NCBI GenBank assembly: GCA_947474415.1
Contig: CANJKD010000173.1
Span: 1-5,926, forward strand
Source of the DNA: Burkholderiales bacterium
GTDB taxonomy: Bacteria > Pseudomonadota > Gammaproteobacteria > Burkholderiales > Burkholderiaceae_C
Reading direction: 5' to 3'
Length of the DNA stretch: 5,926 nucleotides
Shown here: positions 1-5,926 of the stretch, piece by piece
How the letters are laid out: each line of letters starts with the position of its first letter
Position numbering within the stretch: the stretch's first letter is position 1
Notes under the pieces: generated by a model
The model's input: the letters and a program-made list of their open reading frames with translations, nothing else
Told to the model about the DNA's origin: nothing
The model's database searches: none
Made by a program: the position numbers and the translations under genes

Positions 1-1
1 C

Positions 2-955
2 AACGGCGTCGGCCTGCCCTATGGCTGCAAGGACGGCGCCTGCGGCTCCTGCAAGTGCCGGCTGCTCGAAGGGCGGGTGATCCATGGTGTGCACCAGGCC
101 AAGGCCTTGAGCACCGAAGAGGAAGCCGCCGGCTGGATCCTGACCTGCCAGGCCGCACCGCAGACCGACGTGGTGATCGAAGCGCGCACCGTGCCCGGCG
201 CCGGCGAGTTCGCCGTGCGCAAGATGCCGAGCCGCGTGAGCAGCATCACGCGGCCGGCGCCCGACGTGGCGATCTTGCAGTTGCAATTGCCCGCCAACGA
301 CCGGCTGCAGTACCACGCCGGCCAATACGTCGAATTCATCCTGCGCGACGGCGCGCGCCGCAGCTATTCGATGGCGAACGCGCCGCACACGCAGACAGAC
401 AAGCCCGGCATCGAACTGCACCTGCGGCACCTGCCCGGTGGCAAGTTCACCGACCATGTATTCGGCGCGATGAAGGAAAAAGACATCCTGCGCGTCGAAG
501 GCCCGTTCGGCAGCTTCTTCCTGCGCGAAGACTCCGCCAAGCCGATGATCCTGCTCGCCTCGGGTACCGGCTTCGCGCCCATCAAGTCGATCATCGAGCA
601 CCTGCAGTTCACGAAGAGCCAGCGCCAGGCGGTGCTGTACTGGGGCTGCCGCAGCAAGGTCGACCTGTACCTGCACGACTGGGCGCTCAACGCCGCCGCG
701 CAGCTGCCGAACCTGCAATACATCCCGGTGCTGTCCGAACCGAAGCCTGAAGATGCCTGGACCGGCCGCACCGGCTTCGTCCACCAGGCCGTGGTGCATG
801 ACCACCCGAACCTGATGAACCACCAGGTCTATGCGTGTGGCGTTCCGGTGATGGTGGAGTCGGCGAGGCGCGACTTAGAAATGAAATGCGGGTTGCCCAA
901 CGACGAGTTCTATGCCGACTCGTTCACCTCCGAGGCCGACAAGCACAGCGCGTGA
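2..955 (+). CDS. 2Fe-2S ferredoxin/FAD/NAD(P)H oxidoreductase, 'CDP-6-deoxy-delta-3,4-glucoseen reductase'-type (5' partial)
   Basis: The frame is open from base 2 to the TGA at 953-955 and gives 317 residues; the start lies upstream of the window. Domains run in the order 2Fe-2S ferredoxin, FAD-binding barrel, NAD-binding domain. The plant-type cluster motif CKDGACGSC supplies Cys9, Cys14 and Cys17, and the fourth Cys is at residue 49 (ILTCQ). RSYSMAN at residues 120-126 is the FAD-binding RxYS motif, and GTGFAPIKS at 188-196 is the start of the nucleotide-binding domain. The chain ends in FYADSF, typical of the group. Such proteins pass electrons from NAD(P)H through FAD to the iron-sulphur centre and on to a partner oxygenase or dehydratase. 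In Burkholderiales this paralogue is routinely annotated as CDP-6-deoxy-glucoseen reductase, but no deoxysugar gene is visible here, so the partner is unknown. About 25-30 N-terminal residues are probably missing. Nothing suggests decay. Confidence 0.9.
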   Translation, partial: NGVGLPYGCKDGACGSCKCRLLEGRVIHGVHQAKALSTEEEAAGWILTCQAAPQTDVVIEARTVPGAGEFAVRKMPSRVSSITRPAPDVAILQLQLPANDRLQYHAGQYVEFILRDGARRSYSMANAPHTQTDKPGIELHLRHLPGGKFTDHVFGAMKEKDILRVEGPFGSFFLREDSAKPMILLASGTGFAPIKSIIEHLQFTKSQRQAVLYWGCRSKVDLYLHDWALNAAAQLPNLQYIPVLSEPKPEDAWTGRTGFVHQAVVHDHPNLMNHQVYACGVPVMVESARRDLEMKCGLPNDEFYADSFTSEADKHSA

Positions 956-1792
956 AGCAGCTCGTGGCGCGTGCGCTGGCCGCCAAGGTGCGCGACACGC
1001 TCGGCGCGGTGATCGTCGACAACCGCTCCGGCGCTGGCGGCAACGTCGGTGCCGACATCGCCGCGAGAGCGGTGCCACGCGGCACGACGCTGGTGCTGGG
1101 CGCCGTCGCCACGCACGCCATCAACCCGAGCTTGTGCAGGAAAATCCCGTACGATCCGCTGCGCGACTTCAGACCCATCACCGGCGTGGTCCAAGTGCCC
1201 AACGTGCTGGTGATGAACGCACAGACCACTGCGCAACTTGGCATCTCGAACCTGGCCGACCTGGTCTCGTGGGCGGGAAAAACCCGGCAGGCTGAACGAC
1301 GGCCCGGGCGGCAACGGCAGTGCCGGCCACCTGGCAGGCGAGATGTTCAAAGCGCAGGCCGCGCGTGTTCATGGTGCACATCCCGTACGCAGGAGGCAAC
1401 CCCGCGCAGCTGGCGCTGCTGTCGGGACAGGTCGACCTGAATTTCGACAACCTCGCGGCCGCCTCAGCCAACATCAGGTCGGGCAAGCTGCGCGCCAGCG
1501 CGATGCCCGAGGTGCCGACGATGGCTGAAGCGGCAGGTCACTCGGCCTGGCGCGCTTCGACATCCACACCTGGTTCGGCCGGTTCGGCCCGGCGAAGTTG
1601 CCTGCCGATGTGACGCGGCGGCTGAACAAGGCCTTCGCCGACGCCTTGAATTTGCCCGAACTGAAGGCGCGCCTTGCGAGCCTGATGGCCGAGAGCATGG
1701 CCTCGACGCCCGCGCAGTTCGGCGCGTTCGTGAATAGCGAGTTGGCGAAGTACGAGGCGGTCGTGAAGGGGAGTGGCGCGACGCTGGAGTGA
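952..1792 (+). pseudogene. Bug/TctC-family tripartite tricarboxylate transporter substrate-binding protein, degraded
   Basis: Consecutive pieces in different frames together read as one Bug/TctC protein. Frame 1 (952-about 1280) has VIVDNRSGAGGNVGAD, ATHAINPSL and PNVLVMN. Frame 2 (about 1280-1360) has KPGRLNDGPGGNGSAGHLAG. Frame 3 (about 1365-1535) has MVHIPYAGGNPAQLALLSGQ, VDLNFDNL, SGKLRA and EVPTMAEA. Frame 2 again (about 1535-1792) has FDIHTWFG, LPADVTRRLNKAF and VKGSGATLE, then TGA. Family members capture organic acids in the periplasm for TctAB-type permeases. The gene also lacks its 5' end: the signal peptide and the usual first 50-60 mature residues (the 'PxRPIxxVVPFxPGG' region) are absent, and homology starts right at the reductase stop codon, with GTG at 952 overlapping TGA at 953. 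One frameshift lies in the G3A5 run at 1275-1282. Three frameshifts plus truncation make a functional product very unlikely. Family assignment is firm; the substrate is unknown. Confidence 0.88.
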
Positions 1793-1980
1793 GCGGCGAG
1801 GCGGCGGGGGCACAGGCCATGGCCCTGGGGCCGATTTACGGCGCTGGTTCGCTCCTTGCGCCAGCGCATGGTGGCGCTGCTGCTGGCAGCGGGGCGTTTG
1901 TTCAACTCGCGGGTTCGCTTCAACCCCGGCGCGACGCGGTGACAGACGCCTTCCAGACGCCCCCACGAACCCACGCAAGC
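1793..1980 (+). other. Gap of 188 bases with no recognised gene
   Basis: The stretch lies between the Bug pseudogene stop and the ACP start. Frame 2 stays open after the Bug stop as far as TGA at 1940-1942. It could encode a basic, partly hydrophobic peptide (for example MVALLLAAGRLFNSRVRF from ATG 1868). I do not recognise this peptide. It may be the remnant of the C-terminus of a gene that once preceded the ACP, or chance openness in GC-rich DNA. I see no clear sigma-70 promoter, terminator hairpin or repeat. Confidence 0.4.
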
Positions 1981-2250
1981 ATGACCTCTGTTCAAGCCGA
2001 TCTGCAGCGCGAAGTCGCTGTCCTCCTGGTCGAGGCCTTGAACCTCGACATCGCCGCCGACACCATTGATCCTCAGGCACCGCTCTATGGCGAAGGTCTG
2101 GGCCTGGACTCGATCGACATCCTCGAAGTGGCACTGGTCGTCACGCAACGCTACGGCTTGCAGCTGCGCTCGGACGACGCAGACAACATCCGCATCTTCA
2201 CCTCGCTGGCCAGCCTGAGCCAGCACATCCCCGCCCACCGCGTCGGTTGA
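1981..2250 (+). CDS. Acyl carrier protein (aryl polyene/fatty-acid-like cluster type)
   Basis: An 89-residue protein ending at TGA 2248-2250. The motif GLGLDSIDILEV contains the DS-I/L signature, with Ser44 as the expected 4'-phosphopantetheine attachment site. The surrounding helices (QADLQREVAVLLVEALNL before, FTSLASLSQHI after) fit the four-helix ACP fold, and the length is normal for a discrete ACP. The DSID variant and the two following genes match the ACPs of aryl polyene/type II PKS-like loci, where the ACP holds the growing chain for ketosynthase, reductase and dehydratase. ATG 1981 was chosen because it gives a standard ACP N-terminus; no strong Shine-Dalgarno is visible, and an in-frame GTG at 1939 is a less likely alternative. 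It is coupled to the next gene, whose ATG lies 11 bases after this stop. The reading frame is intact although both neighbouring genes on the plus strand at the block edges are broken, so whether it is expressed is uncertain. Confidence 0.88.
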   Translation: MTSVQADLQREVAVLLVEALNLDIAADTIDPQAPLYGEGLGLDSIDILEVALVVTQRYGLQLRSDDADNIRIFTSLASLSQHIPAHRVG

Positions 2251-2261
2251 GCCCCGCCGCC

Positions 2262-2783
2262 ATGCCCAGCCGGCTCGGGATCCGCGTCGTGGCCATCGGC
2301 ATGGGCAGCGTGGCCTACTTGCTCGGCACGCACTGTTTGATGACGCGGCCGGCCGGTTCGCCGTCGAACGCGCTCGGCGTGCAGGTCTCGGCGCAGGCGC
2401 TTTACGTTGCCCAGCACATGGGCATCCACCTGTTCCTCGCGGTTCTCTTCGGCAGCACGCTGCGTGCCGGCCGCCAGCCGCTCATCACCACGCTGGCCGA
2501 GCGCGTGCACCGCGTCTTCACACCCGACACGGTGGCCTACACGCGCAAGGTCACGCTGGCCTGGACGCTGTACTTCATCGCCATGGCCGCGCTCTCGCTG
2601 CTGCTCTATGCCTTCGCGCCATTCGATGTCTGGGCACTGTTCGCGAACCAGCTGACCCCGCTCGCGGTGGTGGCGATGTTCGGCGCTGAGTACGTGTTGC
2701 GCTACCGCTTGCACCTGGAGTTCGAACGCACCAGCGTGGCAGATGCGGTGCGCTCGTACATGCAGGGCACCGGTACGCCATGA
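2262..2783 (+). CDS. COG4648-type integral membrane protein of ACP/AMP-ligase clusters
   Basis: A 173-residue protein from ATG 2262. A TTG at 2247, overlapping the ACP stop, would add five residues. Four hydrophobic segments are visible: about residues 6-24 (VVAIGMGSVAYLLGTHCL), 47-69 (ALYVAQHMGIHLFLAVLFG), 95-116 (LAWTLYFIAMAALSLLLYAF) and 122-145 (ALFANQLTPLAVVAMFGAEY). The C-terminal tail LEFERTSVADAVRSY closely resembles the conserved ending of this uncharacterised family. Members sit between ACP and AMP-ligase genes in aryl polyene and related fatty-acid-like loci. Their molecular role is not known to me; position suggests inner-membrane assembly or transfer of the acyl product. The stop overlaps the ATG of the ligase gene (ATGA at 2780-2783), a sign of translational coupling. 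The frame is intact. Confidence 0.8.
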   Translation: MPSRLGIRVVAIGMGSVAYLLGTHCLMTRPAGSPSNALGVQVSAQALYVAQHMGIHLFLAVLFGSTLRAGRQPLITTLAERVHRVFTPDTVAYTRKVTLAWTLYFIAMAALSLLLYAFAPFDVWALFANQLTPLAVVAMFGAEYVLRYRLHLEFERTSVADAVRSYMQGTGTP

Positions 2784-3935
2784 CGCCGCTTCCGAACCGG
2801 CTGTCGCTGATTGCCGGTGACGACCTCGACGCCCGCCCGCCTGGCGCGACAGGCGCCCGTTGAGTCGCCGCCTCCCCCTCGCCGACGTTCATGCGCTGGC
2901 CAAGTTGCTGCCCGCGGCGGGGCCGATGCTCAACGTCACCGCCGACCGCTATCGCTTCGCCGTGGGCCTGGGCGCAGCGATGCTGCGCGGCCAGGACAAC
3001 CTGATGCCGGTGAACCACGCGGCCGATACGGTGGCGCGTTTGCGCGGTCTGTTCCCGAACGCCTACGGCCTGACCGATGAGGCCGAATCGCCCGGGCAGT
3101 TGCCGATGATCCGGCACATCGAAGGCGCCATGGAGGCCGCCCGAAGCGGCCCGCGCGTCCACACGGCGGGTGGCAACGGCATTCCGCTGCCGGCCGCCCC
3201 ATCTGGCGCGTTGTCCGCCGACGTTCCCGGCGTCGGTAAAAACACGCTCACGGCCCGGGTGCTGACCTCCGGCTCGACCGGTGCGTCGGTGCCGCATGCG
3301 AAGCGCTGGGGCCCGCTGGTCAGCAACACGTGCGCCGGTGCCTGGCGTCTGGCGCAGCAAATGGGCCGCGACAACCTGGCCGGCGTGACACTGGTCGCCG
3401 CAGTGCCGCCGCAGCACATGTACGGCTTCGAGTCGAGCGGTCTCGTGGCGCTGCTCGGCGGCGCAGCCTTCGATGCCGGGCGGCGTTCTTCCCGGCCGAC
3501 ATCGCGGCCGCCCTGGCGCGCGCACCGCAGCCGCGCGTGCTGGTCACCACGCCCTTTCAGCTGAAGACACTGCTCGATTCGGGCATCGCGCTGCCGCAGA
3601 TCGACCTCACGCTGAGCGCCACCGCGCCACTGTCACCGCAACTCGCAGCGCGCGCCGAGGCCGCACTGGGTGCGCCGCTGATGGAAATCTACGGCTGCAC
3701 CGAAGCCGGCCAGGTGGCAACGCGCCGCACCACGAAAGGCCCGGAGTGGCACACCTACGACGGGTGGGTGCTGAGCGGCGATGGCGATGGCGATGGCGAC
3801 TGCACGCAAGTGCAAGGCTGGCACGTGCCCGAGCCGACCCTGCTGGCCGATGTGCTTGAAGTCTTGGCCCCGCAAACCTTCCGCCTGCTCGGTCGCTCGA
3901 GCGACCTGATCAACATCGCCGGCAAACGCAGTGGC
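2780..3935 (+). pseudogene. AMP-dependent acyl/aryl ligase of aryl polyene-like cluster, frameshifted and 3'-truncated
   Basis: This is an adenylate-forming (ANL) enzyme that would activate an acyl or aryl acid for loading onto the ACP. ATG 2780 overlaps the previous stop. Frame 2 reads LSLIAGDDLDA and would end at TGA 2861-2863. Homology moves to frame 1 at about 2832-2842, in a C/G-rich run, as AWRDRRPLSRRLPLADVHAL and TADRYRFAVG. The A3 phosphate-binding motif TSGSTG is at 3265-3282, followed by VPHAKRWGPL. A second frameshift at 3482/3483 looks like loss of one base after the FDAGR segment; homology then continues in frame 3 with FFPADIAAAL, VTTPFQLKTLL, the A5 motif EIYGCTEAG (3684-3710) and the A8 region LLGRSSDLINIAGKR. 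Homology ends abruptly after KRS at about 3932, where relatives continue with roughly 80-100 residues forming the mobile C-terminal domain. Without that domain, and with two frameshifts, activity is not expected. Family call is strong; the substrate is not inferable. Confidence 0.85.
3777..3800 (+). repeat. Four tandem GGCGAT/C hexamers inside the ligase pseudogene
   Basis: Three perfect GGCGAT units are followed by GGCGAC, coding in frame for (Gly-Asp)4 within GWVLSGDGDGDGDCTQVQG. Relatives usually have a short variable charged loop here, so this looks like slippage expansion in a tolerant loop. Because the unit is six bases it does not shift the frame. Confidence 0.85.
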
Positions 3936-3937
3936 GC

Positions 3938-3959
3938 GGTACCCCGCGCCGGGGTCACC
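3938..3959 (-). terminator. GC-rich hairpin just past the livF stop, possible terminator without a T-tract
   Basis: On the plus strand GGTACCCCG (3938-3946) pairs with CGGGGT-c-ACC (3950-3959), with a 3-base loop and one bulged C. It begins 2 bases after the livF stop codon (3962-3964, minus strand) and lies at the junction with the broken ligase gene. No run of T follows on the minus strand, so it is not a standard intrinsic terminator; it may simply stabilise the mRNA 3' end. Confidence 0.35.
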
Positions 3960-3961
3960 AT

Positions 3962-4678
3962 CTACTCGCCCAGGTACGCGGCCCTGACCTTCGGGTCGTT
4001 CAGCAGCAGCTTGGCTTCGCCGCTCATCGTGACTTCGCCCGAGTCCATCACGTAGCCGCGCGACGCCAGCTGCAGCGCACGGCTTGCGTTCTGCTCGACC
4101 AACAGCACGGTCGTGCCGCGCCGGTGGATGTCGTTCACGACCTCGAAGATCTTGTCGACCATGATCGGCGAAAGGCCCATCGACGGCTCGTCGAGCAGCA
4201 GCACGTTGGGCTGCGCCATCAGCGCGCGGCCCATCGCGAGCATCTGCTGTTCACCGCCGCTCATCGTGCCGGCCAGCTGGTTGCGACGCTCCTTCAGGCG
4301 CGGGAAGATCGCAAACACCTTGTCGATGTCGGCCTCGATCTGGGCGTTGTCGTTGCGAATGAACGCACCCATCTGCAGGTTCTCGGTGATCGTCATGCGG
4401 GTGAAGGTGCCGCGCCCCTCCGGCACCATCACCAGGCCTTGCTTGACGAGGTCCCAGGGGCCCTGTCCCTTGATCGACTTGCCCATGAATTCGATGTCGC
4501 CCGCCACCACCGGCTGAATGCCGGTGACGGCCTTCAGCGTGGTCGTCTTGCCGGCGCCATTGGCGCCGATCAGGCTGACAAGCTCGCCTTCGAAGACCTC
4601 GAAGGTCACGCCCTTCACCGCCTGGATACCGCCGTAGGCCACCTTCAGGCCCGTGACCTTGAGCATCGTCTTTGCCAT
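3962..4678 (-). CDS. livF: LivF: branched-chain amino-acid-type ABC transporter ATP-binding protein
   Basis: The protein has 238 residues, the usual LivF length. It powers uptake of leucine/isoleucine/valine or a related amide or acid across the inner membrane, working as a heterodimer with LivG. Visible motifs are Walker A GANGAGKT (38-45), the Q-loop region with VPEGR (85-89) where Glu replaces the canonical Gln as usual for LivF, the ABC signature MSGGEQ (139-144), Walker B VLLLDE (159-164), and VEQN (194-197) where Gln196 replaces the switch His, also typical of LivF. It ends in YLGE. ATG 4678 was chosen over an upstream in-frame ATG at 4717 because MAKTMLKV fits the family and AGGAGG lies 8 bases before it; the longer version would run back into livG. 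The gap to the livG stop is 16 bases. It is the last gene of the operon and converges on the ligase pseudogene. Confidence 0.95.
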   Translation of the reverse strand: MAKTMLKVTGLKVAYGGIQAVKGVTFEVFEGELVSLIGANGAGKTTTLKAVTGIQPVVAGDIEFMGKSIKGQGPWDLVKQGLVMVPEGRGTFTRMTITENLQMGAFIRNDNAQIEADIDKVFAIFPRLKERRNQLAGTMSGGEQQMLAMGRALMAQPNVLLLDEPSMGLSPIMVDKIFEVVNDIHRRGTTVLLVEQNASRALQLASRGYVMDSGEVTMSGEAKLLLNDPKVRAAYLGE

Positions 4679-4686
4679 GTTGCTTG

Positions 4687-4692
4687 CCTCCT
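4687..4692 (-). promoter_or_regulatory. Strong Shine-Dalgarno for livF
   Basis: The minus strand reads AGGAGG, 8 bases before ATG 4678 and only 2 bases past the livG stop codon (4695-4697). It decides the livF start in favour of 4678. Confidence 0.85.
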
Positions 4693-4694
4693 GC

Positions 4695-5471
4695 TCAGTG
4701 GGTCTTGGCGCCGGCACCGAGGTAGGCCTCGATCACCTTCTCGTTCTTCTGCACTTCGGCCGCCGTGCCTTCGGCAATCTGCTTGCCGTAGTCGAGCACG
4801 GTGAGCCGGTCGCACAGGCCCATCACGAGCTTCACATCGTGCTCGATCAGCAGGATGGTGCGGCCGTCATTTCTGATCTGGTCGATCAGTTCACGCAGCA
4901 CGACCTTTTCGCTTGCGTTCATGCCGGCAGCAGGCTCGTCCAGCGCGATCAGCTTCGGGTCGGTGGCGAGCGCCCGCGCAATTTCGAGGCGCCGCTGGTC
5001 ACCGTAACTCAGCGTGCGCGCCTTGTACCCCGCGAAGCGGCCAATGCCGACATAGTCAAGGAGCTCCTGTGCGCGCTCGGTGATCGCGGCCTCTTCGGCC
5101 TTGAAGCCGCTGGTGCGGAACACCGCGCCAATCAGGCCTGAATGAGTGCGCACATGGCGGCCGACCATCACGTTCTCGAGCGCTGTCATTTCGGTGAACA
5201 GGCGGATATTCTGGAAGGTGCGCGCGATGCCCGCCTTGGCGACCTCGTGCACCGCCGTCGGCGTGTAGGGCATGCCACCGAGTTCGAAGCTGCCGGAGTC
5301 GGGCGTGTACAGGCCAGTGAGCACGTTGAAGAAGGTCGTCTTGCCGGCGCCGTTCGGACCGATCAGGCCATAGACCTGCCCCTTCAGGATCGTGATGCCA
5401 ACGTCGGACAGCGCCTGCAAGCCGCCGAAGCGCTTCGAGACGCCGCTGACTTTAAGAATGGTTTCTGGCAT
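4695..5471 (-). CDS. livG: LivG: branched-chain amino-acid-type ABC transporter ATP-binding protein
   Basis: The protein has 258 residues, normal for LivG, the partner ATPase of LivF. Motifs are Walker A GPNGAGKT (38-45), the Q-loop ARTFQN with Gln87, the signature LSYGDQ (154-159, the LivG form of LSGGQ), Walker B LIALDE (174-179), the D-loop area AAGMN (181-185) and the switch His211 in LLIEHD. The C-terminal VIEAYLG is typical of the family. ATG 5471 starts MPETILKVSGVSKRFGG; the frame stays open upstream, but longer starts would run into livM coding sequence. GAGGGG about 7 bases upstream serves as ribosome binding site and overlaps the livM stop, suggesting coupled translation. The 16-base spacing to livF supports one transcript. 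Substrate range cannot be read from the ATPase; in Burkholderiales such systems also carry urea, short amides or aromatic acids. Confidence 0.95.
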   Translation of the reverse strand: MPETILKVSGVSKRFGGLQALSDVGITILKGQVYGLIGPNGAGKTTFFNVLTGLYTPDSGSFELGGMPYTPTAVHEVAKAGIARTFQNIRLFTEMTALENVMVGRHVRTHSGLIGAVFRTSGFKAEEAAITERAQELLDYVGIGRFAGYKARTLSYGDQRRLEIARALATDPKLIALDEPAAGMNASEKVVLRELIDQIRNDGRTILLIEHDVKLVMGLCDRLTVLDYGKQIAEGTAAEVQKNEKVIEAYLGAGAKTH

Positions 5472-5478
5472 GGTGGCG

Positions 5479-5484
5479 CCCCTC
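5479..5484 (-). promoter_or_regulatory. livG Shine-Dalgarno overlapping the livM stop codon
   Basis: The minus strand reads TGAGGGG, where TGA (5485-5483) ends livM and GAGGGG is the ribosome binding site for livG at ATG 5471. The shared bases suggest translational coupling between permease and ATPase. Confidence 0.7.
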
Positions 5485-5926
5485 ACTTGACAGTCGGCAC
5501 GATCGGCGTGGCAGCGGGCGGAATCTGCTCGCTCGGCGCGAGGTGCGCATGCGGCTTCACGGGGAGTGTGTCGGGCGTGATGTCCTTGCCGTGCTCGGGC
5601 GAGGGCCACAGGCCGCGTGGGCGCGATAGCATGATGCCGATCATCGCCAGCGCCACCAGCAACTGGCGCAAGATGGATGCATCGAGCCGGCCGTCGGTCA
5701 TCTGCTGCAACGGGCCCGCCACGTAGCGCAAGACCTCAGGCAGCGCCGCCAGCAACAGCGCGCCGACGATCACGCCGGGCAGGTGGCCGATGCCGCCCAG
5801 CACCACCATCGCGACGATCATCACGCTCTCTTGCAGCGAGAACGACTCGGGCGAGACGAAACCCGGGAAGGTGGCGAACATCACCCCCGACACACCGCCG
5901 AAGGTGGCCCCCATGCCGAAGGCCAG
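5483..5926 (-). CDS. livM: LivM: branched-chain amino-acid-type ABC transporter permease (5' partial)
   Basis: The last 147 residues of the permease are present; the frame runs off the window edge, reading LAFGMGATFGG at its visible beginning. Met at 5914 is internal, not the start. Conserved LivM sequence includes FVSPESFSLQESVMI, MVVLGGIGHLPGVIVGA (the loop contacting the ATPases), LLAALPEVLRY, LRQLLVALAMIGIML and the terminal RPRGLWP. Two or three hydrophobic membrane segments are visible in this part. After RGLWPSPEHGKD there is a soluble tail of about 33 residues rich in Pro, Thr and Ala (ending PAATPIVPTVK), a variable region in the family and presumably cytoplasmic. The gene stops by overlapping the livG ribosome binding site, so livM-livG-livF are one operon; livH and a binding-protein gene would be expected farther upstream, outside the window. 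Confidence 0.93.
   Translation of the reverse strand: MAFGMGATFGGVSGVMFATFPGFVSPESFSLQESVMIVAMVVLGGIGHLPGVIVGALLLAALPEVLRYVAGPLQQMTDGRLDASILRQLLVALAMIGIMLSRPRGLWPSPEHGKDITPDTLPVKPHAHLAPSEQIPPAATPIVPTVK

Noticed and set aside
55..750. Plus-strand open frame of 231 codons inside the reductase
   Set aside because: Arg/Pro/Ala-rich out-of-frame translation; the overlapping frame holds the 2Fe-2S, FAD and NAD motifs.
952..1792. Programmed frameshifting to express the Bug protein
   Set aside because: Three shifts in different places, lack of the signal peptide, and no visible stimulatory structure fit decay or sequencing error better than recoding.
1474..2238. Long minus-strand open frame (254 codons) opposite the Bug pseudogene and ACP
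   Set aside because: It is antisense to sequence with clear Bug and ACP homology, contains no recognisable domain, and is explained by GC-rich codon bias.
2575..3525. Minus-strand open frame of 316 codons, the longest in the window
   Set aside because: Its Arg/His/Gly-rich translation looks like the antisense of GC-rich coding DNA and it overlaps the membrane protein and ligase, which have real family motifs.
3938..3959. Inverted repeat as a transposon end or attachment site
   Set aside because: It is a single local hairpin with no partner copy at the other block edge near 950 and no flanking target duplication that I can see.
4124..4804. Plus-strand open frame of 226 codons across livF
   Set aside because: It is a shadow of livF on the other strand; the His/Asp/Leu-rich translation has no family features, and the livF motifs are complete.

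Overview
The window is GC-rich, with strong third-position G/C in all genes. It carries Bug/TctC-type, LivFGM-type and 'CDP-6-deoxy-glucoseen reductase'-type genes. This combination points to a betaproteobacterium of the order Burkholderiales; that placement is an inference from gene content and style, not from a marker gene.

Layout. (A) 2-955 (+): the 3' part of an intact-looking 2Fe-2S/FAD/NAD(P)H oxidoreductase, cut by the window edge. (B) 952-1792 (+): a decayed Bug/TctC periplasmic solute-binding protein gene, missing its 5' end (including the signal peptide) and carrying three frameshifts. (C) 1793-1980: a gap with no recognised gene. (D) 1981-3935 (+): a fragment of an aryl-polyene/fatty-acid-like biosynthesis locus. 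It holds an acyl carrier protein, a four-helix COG4648-type membrane protein and an AMP-dependent acyl ligase. The first two look intact. The ligase has two frameshifts and stops abruptly within its A8 motif. (E) 3962-5926 (-): the distal end of a branched-chain amino-acid-type ABC transporter operon, livM (partial)-livG-livF. It is intact, tightly packed, and convergent with everything to its left.

Interpretation. The healthy genes at the two ends flank a block of about 3 kb whose outermost genes are truncated at sharp edges (about 950 on the left, about 3935 on the right) and frameshifted inside. The block looks like a decaying relic left by insertion, recombination or deletion between a reductase gene and a liv operon. 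The ACP and membrane-protein genes remain open but have lost most of their usual partners here. Sequencing error could explain some of the five frameshifts, but not the two missing gene ends. I see no RNA gene, CRISPR array, insertion sequence or convincing new system.
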